This document shows, one piece after another, positions 22,783 to 34,400 of a stretch of 64,000 nt of DNA. Under the pieces are notes generated by a model. That model was not told the DNA's origin, did no database searches, and saw only the letters and a list, made by a program, of their open reading frames with translations. The stretch covers positions 28,916,793-28,980,792 of the forward strand of contig OZ024802.1 of the NCBI GenBank assembly GCA_964017045.1. Reading direction: 5' to 3'. The stretch is from Omphiscola glabra (taxonomy: Eukaryota; Mollusca; Gastropoda; Lymnaeidae). The translations under genes were made by a program, and so were the position numbers. Positions within the stretch are counted from its first letter, which is position 1, and every line of letters begins with the position of its first letter.

Positions 22783-22979
22783 CAGCAGTTCTCAACCTGT
22801 GGGGTCGTGACCCCTTTAGGGGTCTAACGACCCTTTCCCAGGGCTCACCTAAGACCATCGGAAAACACATATACTCCACAGTTATAAAGAAGAAAAGAAA
22901 ATAATTTTGTGGTTGGGGGTCGCCACAGCATGAGGAACTGTATTAAGGATCGCGGCATTAGGAAGGCTGAGAACCACTG
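22783..22979. mobile_element. SPIN-like hAT MITE with perfect 8-bp TSD
   Basis: 197 bp running from CAGCAGTTCTCAACCTGTGG to GGCTGAGAACCACTG, flanked on both sides by GTCTAAGA (22775-22782 and 22980-22987). Internal landmarks are GACCCTTTCCCAGGG, CCTAAGACCATCGGAAAACA, AATAATTTTGTGGTTGGGGG and CATGAGGAACTGTATTAA. From memory these match the non-autonomous SPIN consensus of tetrapods, Rhodnius and the snail Lymnaea. It carries no coding sequence. Confidence 0.9.
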
Positions 22980-23527
22980 GTCTAAGACATGGTTGGTGTT
23001 GAGATTTGTCACTGGGGCCGTAAAATAATAACATTTGCACACTTATAAATGTAACACAAGTCAATTGAACTTTCTGGGGCTCACCAGCCTCATAGATACG
23101 GCATTGGTAGAAATATGTTTGACATGTCTAGTTTTTGTATTTTGTAATGGGTGTGGCAAAAAATTTTAAGGATCTCCCCCGGTCTGCTAGCTACGCCATT
23201 GTCCCGAAGTAACCCCCACCAGGAGCAATGACGTCTTTACATGAGCCACTGAATATAATAGAATTGAAGGGTATGGATACTTGTCGGGTGGTGGGATGGG
23301 GCGGAGGCGCACCTTAACTAAATGCTGCCCGGGGCGAACTCCTAAAAGGGCTTCCCTTAAAAAAAACACATCGACTTATGTAACGGCAGGCCTCTTAATA
23401 TATAAACACTCAAGTGCCTCCCGGGGTGATCCCCCCTTTTACAACCCCTGGGTAAGCCACTGGTTTGGGGGGGGGAGGCAAAAAATGTTTGTCCCTCAAA
23501 GTCCACACAAACTTAAAACCGTAAAAG

Positions 23528-23683
23528 ATAAGAGAGAGAGAGACAGGAGAGAGAGGAGAGAGATAGAGAGAGAGGAAAGAGAGAGAGGGAGAGAGAGAGG
23601 AGAAAGAGAGAGGAGAGAGGAAAGAGAGAGAGAGAGAGGAGAAAGAGAGAGAGAGAGGAGAGAGAGAGAGGGAGAGAGAGAGC
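23528..23683. repeat. (GA)n-rich microsatellite
   Basis: About 155 bp of AG/GA dinucleotides broken by GGAGA and AAAGA variants. It produces arginine/glutamate frames on plus and serine/leucine frames on minus, both artefacts. The DNA before it (23170-23470) is locally GC-rich and may hold decayed hAT-like pieces, without clear ends. Confidence 0.9.
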
Positions 23684-24311
23684 GTACACAAAACGGGAAT
23701 TCTCAACGTTTGTAATTTATTCTGTATTTCTTACTTGTATGATTGGTAGAAATTAACCTAACCCTAAGCCTAACATAGATTCCGATGAGAATGCCTTATA
23801 GCGAAACAAAATCAAACCGCTTATATTTCACCTGGATTTAATTTATATAGATTCTTTTTTATGTATATGACTCATTCTGCATGCATTTGTGGCTTTCGTT
23901 AATTATGGAGAAGCCAAGGCAACGCGTCACAAATTCTAGCTACTCCACTGACAATGCCACTGATTCAATTAATTACATATTTAAATTTTCTCAGATAAGC
24001 ATTTTAAGGTAGAATGTATTTTTTAAAATAGTGTTATGCTTGATATCTTATTTTTTATAATCTTTTGCCACACAAATCACATTAAATGTTTTTTTAAAAG
24101 GGGTTTTTTTTTTGGGGGGGGGGGGGGGGGTGTGAATGATGTTTTAAAAGAAGTATATCAAATATATTTGGGACCTATCTCGAATATTGGTAAATAGACT
24201 GACCAGTCTTTTGTTATTGTTTCTGATTTGTAAATCATATTTCAGATCCTGTTAGTAAAACACTGACCGTATTTATAATTGTCTTAAAAACACTATATTA
24301 GCTCTTATCTC

Positions 24312-24554
24312 GGTAAATTCGCACAAGAAGTACCTCGTTTTTTAATTTGGCCGCCATCTTGACGTAAAATTAAGAATAAAACGTTTAAAAATAATGAAAA
24401 AACTTCCTAAATGTATCCCTAACCTGAACCCTAAATGTATACCTCACCCTAACCTGAACCCTAAATCTATCCCTCACCCTACCTGAACCCTAAATCTATC
24501 CCTAAACCTATAAACACGCACATGAATTCAAGGTACTCCTTGTATGAAATAGCC
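24312..24554. mobile_element. GG...CC-ended MITE, copy 2
   Basis: Same ends as 20190-20391 (GGTAAATTCGCACAAGAAGT and ...GAAATAGCC). The flanks CTTATCTC (24304-24311) and CTTATCTA (24555-24562) match at 7 of 8. It is longer than copy 1 because the CCCTAACCTGAACCCTAAAT motif is repeated more times. Confidence 0.8.
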
Positions 24555-24562
24555 CTTATCTA

Positions 24563-25410
24563 TTCAGTAGTGATGTTTAAATGCAGTATATAGGGCATAG
24601 GGCCTACATTATCATTAAGACTACAAAGTCAGTGTAAAGTTCAGACGTGCTGTTAGGTTAGGCTAGGCTGTTAACTGTTAGTGTTAGGTCTTAGACTTAA
24701 GTCAGGCGACTTAGGTAACGATAGTGTTTTCTTAGGCCTAGGCTTAGCGGTAGCGGCTTAGGCAACTGGACGTCAAGAGTGGCAGATCAGATCTATCGTT
24801 TGTGAGATTCAGAGGGCGACAAGATGAATTCGTACCCCCCCCCCACTCCAAACTCTGTAACCCATAAAAACTAAGCTCATTTACAATGGACAGTTCTGGC
24901 CTTATAGTTCTACTCTAGTTTGGCGCCTTGGGCCTTTTGCCCCCTACCCTCACTTTTACTATGACTCTTTCACAAAGAAGCCACAGTCCACCCTCTAAAC
25001 ATTAACTCTTAATAATTGACTAATAAATATTTAGGTTCATTTCATTACGCTATCCGTGCCATGACGTTTCCCATGGCTGCCATGTTGGTTGCCATGATCC
25101 CAGTCATGGCACCAAGGTGGCGACCATGTAAAAAACACACATCTGCTAAAATGGGGAGGGGAAAGAGAGAGAACATTCTGTCTGTGATTTTCCAGAGTTT
25201 GTGCTGCCATTTTCATGTACCTAAGCTTTTTTTCATTTTAGTGGTACAGAGCTTTAAATGTTCCAGTGTTTAGGCCTAACCATGACATCAATCATCTGAA
25301 ATGGCATTATCGAATACATGTTGAATGTTCACCAAAGCTGAATTAGTTGTAGTGTGATGAATTCTGGCTTATGATACAATGTAAAACGAATCAAAGTTAC
25401 TTCAAATACA
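24563..25410. promoter_or_regulatory. Upstream region of TM7SF3
   Basis: About 850 bp between the MITE and the TM7SF3 start codon. It holds no ORF of note. A short run of nested ATGs near 25060-25130 (CCATGGCTGCCATG) is a local repeat. I see no clear TATA box. The promoter presumably lies here, by position only. Confidence 0.35.
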
Positions 25411-28400
25411 ATGTTGAGTGTCATACCCAAAACACTATGCTCAGTTTTGGCAGTTTTGGCCACATTGTTAACAAATGGAGGTAAATATGCTTAAATTATT
25501 TTAACACTTCATTATAACATTAACACATACCTGTCAACTGGCCATGAGTTAGGGAACTGCAAACTGGGAGGGCCCATAGGCCGAATCCATCCCTCTGTCA
25601 TGTTTCAAATAGCCTGTGAGCTGAAATTTGATTATGGTGATTTTAAAGCTTTGCATTCCGGCTTATTTTGATGACCTTTGTTGTGTCTTGAACAATTATA
25701 ATTAAGATTCCATTGATATACCATATTTGCCTCTCTTTTAACACAAATCACATGCCGCATTTTTACACTATTGTCTCTTGTCTATCTCACATTTGGAAAG
25801 CTGACACCAATTTATGAAAAACATGTATGTTAATTTATACATTTGACTGATAAGTGAATGGCTATCAAGAAGGCTACCGGTATCATAATATCCACAGTCT
25901 GTACCCATTTAATTAATACATCATCACCCAAACTTTACATTCATTTATATCCTGTATCCAGAAACATTAATTTATTACCGTATTTATATCCAACAGCTGG
26001 TTTGGTACTTGAGTCGAGAATAGGCAAAAGCACTGTGGTCACAATTCCAGCTAATGAAACTACAACAGTACAGCTCAGTGTTTCTGTTGAGAATACAAGT
26101 TATGTGCTAATTCAGGTTAGAACCAGAATAAAATCTTCTCTCTAAGGTCCCTCCCTTCCTCGGTTAAATTTGTTGGTTACAAAATTTTTTTTGCAAATCC
26201 CTGGTTAAGTCATGATTTATTTGTAAGTAGACATTTTTGTAGAAACATGTCCTGTTTTTTTTCTTTCTAACACTGACATGATGCAGCGGTTTTCAATTTT
26301 TTTTAGCTCAACACACACTAAAACTGATAACAGAATTGCTGTGTCTATGCAAATTACTATCATTATTAAGGTTACATGGATTATATTGAAAGGTCTTATC
26401 TAATTTTTGAGTATCGTCCACTTACTTTTACATCAGTTTATTGCCTACCACCCAACTGCCTGGTAGACTGAAAATTCAAAGACACAGTATATCAAAATCA
26501 AAGAAAACAAACTTGAGGAAAATGTTTACTATTTCATTAATTAAATTATTGTTTTTTTCACTGTTTTTTTTAAAATTTAGTTCCACTCTTGGTCCTCCAA
26601 CATCTCTCTGTCCACCAATGCAACTTTCCCATACGATGCAACCAAAAGAGGCACTGATGTTGGTATTCTGACTCTGTCTAAAAAGCTACAGAAGACTTTT
26701 ACATGGTATATACATGTTGAAGGATTTCATGATGTCACAGCAGTCTACTACTTGGATTTACATTATGCAGATGGTAAGTGGACACAGAGCATTTTAAATG
26801 TTGTGATTGACCCAGTTACGGAAGTTGATGTAAATTATAGACAAGTCCTATATTATTGCTCTACGTAATCGTTATATGTTATCATTATATGTCATTGTTA
26901 TTATTAATGTGTTTCTCATATTTTCTTTTAACTTTTAAAATATTTTATCCCTCTAAATTTAACATATAATTAGATTAATGCGATCTGTTAAAATGTCTTT
27001 TTTAACAGAACCACTTCCAGGGGGATGTAACCAAGTGTTTAATATTCCTGTTGACCCATCCATTGTGTTAAACCCTGGCTTACACCGTACTGATGTTTGG
27101 TTTCAATTGGCCAACATTGCTGTTGATCAGGACCAGTCTTCGCCAAATTGTGAAAGTAAAATGGTAAGGTTCACCCTGTGTATGTATATTTTGTCTTGTG
27201 TATTTAAAAATTTGACCAGGAATTTTGTTTTCTTCTTATTGATAACTTGCCGTTTAAATTTATTTGTTTCTTTTCTTTACAGTTATTGGTTATGTCTCAC
27301 TTGGAGGCTGTTGTTATAAAAATTTTACTTGACCATATTGCAAGTTTTATTTTTTTTAAAGCACCGGGTACTTATATTATATTTTATATCGTTTGTGCTG
27401 CAGGTGTTGAAAAATCTTACTTATGACGTCTACGTCTACTACCTGGCATCTAGAGATCTTAGTCAGGAAGAATATTTCAATGGTGTGCAGAAAATGCTTA
27501 GTCCCAATGATATATTACATTATGGGCAGAAGGTAGGATTTTTTGTTCAGCATTGAACTAACAGAGCTGTTTAAGGTCATTCTGATTGTTGTAGAATATC
27601 AAAGTTGATTTCAGTTTTTTTTCCCCATTAAGTATACATAACTCTATTATTATTTATTGAAACATGTTAAATGTTTAGTAGTAAGTCTAGGGTTATTCTT
27701 GTAACAAGCTGCCAGCCAATATTTGAGGAAGAACTTAAAACCAGTTTACTCTATAGAACAAGGTAAATCTCTAGGCTCAGTCCATTCAACAACTGATTTT
27801 ACCAAAAGGGTTTTTCCTTTTGTATACGTTTCCTCAGCACAAGTCACGTTCTCTCTAACTCTGATTGCCTTTCAATGACATCCTCACGACTACATATTCA
27901 CACAAACTTATTCACTCACACACAAGTCTGAACCAATCAGTTTCACTCATAGTTGAGTGTTATAATATAGCCTATGTCTCTTTTTTGCACTTCAAGGTAG
28001 AGCTATTTTTAGCCACCACCACTAGTCTCCCCCTAATATGGCCTTGATATTGACATCACAGAGTAAATGTACTGTGTCATCCCTTACCCACCCCTCCCTT
28101 GAATGGGTTCTATATGTTCTAAAGAATGCCATCAGGTGACACAATTTCTAGAATGTCTTTACTAGATCGTTCTGATTTAATCCCTATATAGACCGCCAGG
28201 TTTCTGAGCAGAGGGAGAGATTTTCGCTATATTTCCTAACATATATGAGACTTTATATAATTGCATATGTGTAAATAAATATTTGTATTTTTGAGGAGTT
28301 TACCTTCAAATTTGAATTTGTATAGAAATTTAATAGTATAATTATTATTAAATTGAATATCAACAGTATCACTGGCTTTGGTATCGTTTTCTTTGAATAC

Positions 28401-31400
28401 TGTTTTTCTCAGTCCTTTTTTATGTATTCTTTATTCTATGAGCCAAATCTTAAAACAGATTAGATTTTGAAAACCGTTATGGTACGTAGCATTGAGCCAA
28501 ACTGATACGCCTGCGTAGTTTAACCCTTGTTTATCCGAGCTCATTTACTCAAATTCATTGGTTTAACAGACCTCACTCGTGTCAAGGGCAAGACACTGAT
28601 TACAATCCTTGCTCAAACTATTTCAAACTGGGGTACTTATGCCTTGACAAAACAGCGTAACAAAAAACATATTGTTAAATTCACCTCTGTTACCATCTGA
28701 TTACCTTGATATTGTTAAATTCACCTCTGTTACCACCTGATTCTTGTGTGGAGTTTCTGATCTCCCATCAAGCGCCTCCCCAGGTGGCGGATAGGGGAAT
28801 GCCCACCAGATATGGTAGGTACTGGGGAAATCAAATACCCAGGGTGGACCAAAATCAGAGCCTGCTGCCTTGCAGGGAGTGGACGAAACCACAAAGGCTA
28901 GGGTACCCTTCCCAAAATTAAGGGCAGCCCTCCGGAGAGTTGCGAGGGGCATCCCCCCAGACGGTTGTGCGCAGGGCTAACAACTCTGCTGCGTAAAAAC
29001 CCTTTGTTACAAAAACGCAGACAAGAGCAACAAAAGACTTTACGGTCCTGGGAGAAGATAGATTCCCAGCCGCGGAATGCATGACGCCAAGTAGTGAAAG
29101 CCAGAATCTGGAAACTACTAGGCCGACGACCATCATCTCCACCAGGACCACCACCGCCATTGGAACGTGGAATGTACGCACCATGTATGAGACGGGAAAG
29201 ACTGCACAAGTAGCCGCTGAGATGAGGAACTATAACCTCGCCATACTAGGAATCAGCGAGGCAAGATGGATCGGGTGCGGACAGAAGAGACTAGCCTCAG
29301 GAGAGATGCTGTTATTCTCAGGGCACGAGAGTGACGATGCACCACACACTCTGGGCGTGGCCCTGATGATATCCAGGGCAGCCCAAGGAGCACTCATTGG
29401 ATGGGAGGCGCATGGGCCTAGAATACTCACAGCAACCTTTCGGACCAAAAAACACAGAATCAATTTGGATGTTATCCAGTGCTACGCACCAACAAACGAA
29501 AGTGAGGAGGAAGACAAAGATGAATTCTATAACAGATTGCTTACCATTACCCAGGGTCGCCCTAGGCGAAACATTGTCATCCTCATAGGAGATCTCAATG
29601 CCAAGATCGGCAGTGACAACACGGGCTATGAAGAAGCCATGGGGCGACAGGGGATAGGAGAAATGAATGATAACGGAGAAAGATTTGCCGACCTATGTGC
29701 CACAACAAATCTAGTCATAGGCGGGAGCTTATTCCAACACAGGAGGATACACAAGGCCACATGGGTTTCACCGGACCTCCAAACGATGAACCAAATAGAT
29801 CATGTGTGTATTGGGAAAAAATTCAGGCGATCTCTCCAAGATGTACGTGTCAGAAGAGGAGCTGACGTTGCCTCAGACCACCATCTTCTAGTGGCCCGGC
29901 TGAGACTAAAACTGAAAAGGCACTGCACTGAGCAGACATCATATAGGTTGCGCTACAACACCCCCCTCTTTAAAGATAAGGCCAAACAGGAAGAGTTCAG
30001 GATCACTCTGTCCAACAAGTTCCAAGTCCTACAGGAACTGCTAGGAGACGAGACGATCGATGGAAAGTGGCAGGGAGTAAAGAAAGCAGTCAAATCAACA
30101 TGTCAGGAAGTGTTGGGAAACAAGAAACATACACACAAAGAATGGATAACAGCAGATACATTGAAAGTGATAGAAGAGAGAAAAGGGAAGAAGGCAGAAA
30201 TTAACAACAGCCGTACACGAGCGCAGAAAGTTAGGTTCCAAAAGGAGTACTCAGAGGCAAATAAGAAAGTAAAGAAAAGCGCTAAGAGGGACAAAAGGAA
30301 CTTTGTAGACATGCTTGCCAAAGAAGCGGAAGAAGCAGCCTACCAAGGAAATATGCGGGAATTGTTCGCTACCATCAAGAAGTTGTCTGGAAAGTTCAGG
30401 AAGCCAGAGAGACCAGTGAAGGACAAAGATGGTAAGAGCATACCAAATGAGGAGCAACAGAGAGCCAGATGGAAAGAACACTTTGAGGAACTTCTAAACA
30501 GGCCAGAGCCAAGTAACCCACCAGATATTCAGCCAGCTGACAGTGACCTGGCTATTGACTGCAACGCACCCACCAAAGAAGAGATCCGTATTGCCATCAA
30601 ACAACTTAAAAATGGCAAGGCTGCAGGACCGGATGGCATCCCAGCAGAGGCACTGAAGGCTGACGTGCACACCAGTGTAGATATGCTTCACCCACTGTTC
30701 TTGAAGATCTGGGAGGAGGAACAGGTACCTTCGGAGTGGAAGGAGGGATATCTCATTAAAATCCCAAAAAAGGGGGACTTAAAGCTCCTGCTCCAACTAT
30801 AGAGGGATCACCTTACTGTCCATCCCAGGCAAGGTTTTCAACCGCGTACTACTCAACAGAATGAAAGAAACTGTTGACCCCCTGCTGCGGGACCAACAGG
30901 CTGGCTTCCGGACCAACAGATCCTGTACTGATCAAATTGCAACACTGCGCATCATCCTAGAGCAATCCCTGGAATGGAACTCACCCCTCTACATCAAGTT
31001 CGTTTACTACGAGAAAACCTTTGACAGTGTGGATAGGCAAACCCTCTGGAGACTGTTGAGACATTATGGAGTCCCGCGGAAAATCACGGACTTGATCAGA
31101 AACTCTTACGAGGGGATGACCTGCCGAGTGGTCCACGGACAACAGGTGACGGATGCTTTCCAGGTGAAGACTGGTGTGAGGCAGGGATGTTTGCTTTCGC
31201 CTTTCCTGTTCCTATTGGCCATTGACTGGGTGATGAAAACTTCCACACAACAGAAGCGGAATGGTATTCAATGGACCTTGTGGGACCAGCTTGATGACCT
31301 CGATTTTGCTGACGATCTTGCCCTTCTCTCCCATACCCAACAACAGATGCAGGAGAAGACCAGAAATATTGCAGACACTTCTGCACGTATTGGTCTTAAT

Positions 31401-34400
31401 ATTCACAAGGGGAAGAGCAAGGTCCTCAAGGTCAATGCCGCTACCAATACAGCACCCATCAGGCTCAAAGAGGAAGCGCTCGAGGAGGTAGAGAGCTTTG
31501 TCTACCTTGGCAGCATCGTGGACAAGCAAGGTGGGACAGATGCTGACATCAAAATAAGGGTAGGAAAGGCACGGGCAGCCTTCCAACAACTAAAAAATGT
31601 CTGGGCCTCCAAACACCTAAATACCAAACTGAAGATCAGAACCTTCAACACAATGGTGAAACCGGTTCTACTGTATGGTGCAGAAACATGGAGAATCACT
31701 GCTGGGAATATGAAGAGAATCCAGTCCTTCATCAATAACTGCTTAAGAAGGATTCTCGGGATTCATTGGCCCGACAGAATCAGCAACCAGAAACTGTGGC
31801 AGCGGACAAAGCAAGAACCTGTAGAACAAGAGATCCTCCAGAGAAGATGGAGATGGATTGGCCATACGCTCAGGAAACCTGCCTCCAGCATAACTAGACA
31901 AGCCTTGAATTGGAACCCTCAAGGAAAACGGAAAAGAGGCAGGCCTAAGAACACTTGGCGCCGTGAAGTGGAGGCGGATACCAAGAAACTTGGCCACACT
32001 TGGGGGAGGCTGGAGAGATTGGCTCAGGATCGTGATGCCTGGAGGGCTCTTGTAGGCGGCCTATGTCCTAATCACAGACGTCGATGAAGATCGGCTGCTG
32101 TTCCTCGAGGACGAAAAGGCGAAAGAAGACCATCTGATTACCTTGCTATTGTTAAATTCACCTCTGTTACCATCTGATTACCTTGATATTGTTAAATTCA
32201 CCTCTGTTACCATCTGATTACCTTGATATTGTTAAATTCACCTCTGTTACCATCTGATTACCTTGATATTGTTAAATTCACCTCTGTTACCATCTGATTA
32301 CCTTGATATTGTTAAATTCACCTCTGTTACCATCTGATTACCTTGATATTGTTAAATTCACCTCTGTTACCATCTGATTACCTTGATATTGTTAAATTCA
32401 CCTCTGTTACCATCTGATTACCTTGATATTGTTAAATTCACCTCTGTTACCATCTGATTACCTTGATATTGTTAAATTCACCTCTGTTACCATCTGATTA
32501 CCTTGATATTGTTAAATTCACCTCTGTTACCATCTGATTACCTTGATATTGTTAAATTCACCTCTGTTACCATCTGATTACCTTGATATTGTTAAATTCA
32601 CCTCTGTTACCATCTGATTACCTTGATATTGTTAAATTCACCTCTGTTACCATCTGATTACCTTGATATTGTTAAATTCACCTCTGTTACCATCTGATTA
32701 CCTTGATATTGTTAAATTCACCTCTGTTACCATCTGATTACCTTGATATTGTTAAATTCACCTCTGTTACCATCTGATTACCTTGCAGGTTTTTTCGTTT
32801 AGTGATGGCCCAACATCTAAATCTACAGTGGCTGTTACCTCACAGGCCGGCCAGGGTGCTGCTTATGCTGTTTTGGTCACTAGACTGGACACAGGGCAAA
32901 AGGCTGCTTATGTAACATCTGTCACATATTCCTGCGGTGTTGGACAGGAGGAATGCACAACAGCCAGTAAGTTTGAATTTGCAGAACCATTTAGTTGGGA
33001 TTTTGGTATTGCCTTGCTTATAACCATGAAGTAGCTGGTTTTGGAATAACCAGCTGTTGTAGCACTTTAAAACCAAACCTCTGGTGCTGGGTGGTTGAGT
33101 GGTCTAAACTGAGTCAATCCCAAGCAAGTGGATGGATCTCAATCTACAGGATAGTTGAGACAAGCCAAAATAACACCAGCACCACGGGTGGTTGGGACTT
33201 GTTAACCTTGGTTAGCAACTCATTGGAGAGAAGGCAACTCTAAAATAAAACCGGTATGGAGACCCATAGGCCGTATGACATTGATGCAAGGAAAATTCTG
33301 ACAACTCCTGCAACATAGAACACATAAAGAACAATGTAACACACAAGACTTGACAAGACACACTGCTGGTCATCTACTTCATCTTGGTCTATTTCCAGTC
33401 GCCTAGACTAAGTTTTGCCATTGGATCAAATTGGCAAGGATGAAAGAGTGAAGCTGACAAATTGAGCAACTCTCCATCACTTTAAACAAAATACAAATGA
33501 AGTCAAGGCTACTACTCCAGCTTCACATGCGAAGGATGAACAATAATAATAGTGCAATGATGTCACAATCCGAATGGTGCGACCCTTTTATTGTATTTTT
33601 GTGCATCTTACTTGATGCTTTTATTATTGGTTGAGACTGCTTTGTATATATTGTGAGTATGACGTGTCTGACGTAGGGAGAGAGCCAAAAGGAAGTTAAC
33701 AAGTATGGTTGCATTATATGTAAGGGAAATGAGAACAATGACAACTAAAAGACCTGCTTAGTAGAATTTGTTTAGAAACAATAAAAATAGCAAGTTTGAG
33801 ATGTTAAACTCAAAATTACTTCTCATTGTCTCACTTTGACCAGATGAAATATTAAAGAATATGTATACTAGATTGTATTTGGTTGATATATGTACATCAT
33901 AGTTCATCAAAATCAATGCATGTTGCACAATTTCATACAACTGATTATTTCAAATTTGATTATCCTATAACACTCTCTGGATTTGAGAATATCTTTTGAA
34001 CTGTTGAGTTTATTGTAACATTAAATTATTTGTATCTTTACTACACATCAGCCTTGTAAGGGCTAGAGTTGTTTTATTCATTCTCTGTGACTGTTTAGAG
34101 GGTGACCCAACCCCTTAGACAATCTGCCATCGCAGTGGGGGCTCGTCAAATTTTCTTAGAATATTTTCTAGACCTATACAAGACAAAATATCCTTGCAAT
34201 ATTTTACTCTTTATGTGTGTGTGTAAATTAATATTTTTTGATGATTGTACCTTTTCACTTGAGGTGCTGTATTTTGATATAGTCTTTTTGTTTCCGTATA
34301 TATAAATTTTTATTTTTATTGAAATTTATAATTAAATTCATATTGTTAGTATCACTAACTTTGGTATCGTTTTTCTTTATGTACTGGTTTTCAGTCCTTT

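Noticed and set aside
23281..23715. 144-codon arginine/glutamate-rich frame
   Set aside because: It is the translation of a (GA)n microsatellite. The minus-strand serine/leucine frame is the same artefact.
25040..25135. ATG-rich frame (MTFPMAAMLVAM) as TM7SF3 exon 1
   Set aside because: It lacks a usable donor in the right phase. The exon at 25411-25480 has a signal peptide and a phase-1 GTAAAT donor that fits the next exon exactly.
33083..33160. Genuine tRNA-Ser or tRNA-Leu gene
   Set aside because: The A-box-like region is present, but a full cloverleaf cannot be drawn. The head is followed by a SINE core repeated elsewhere in the window.
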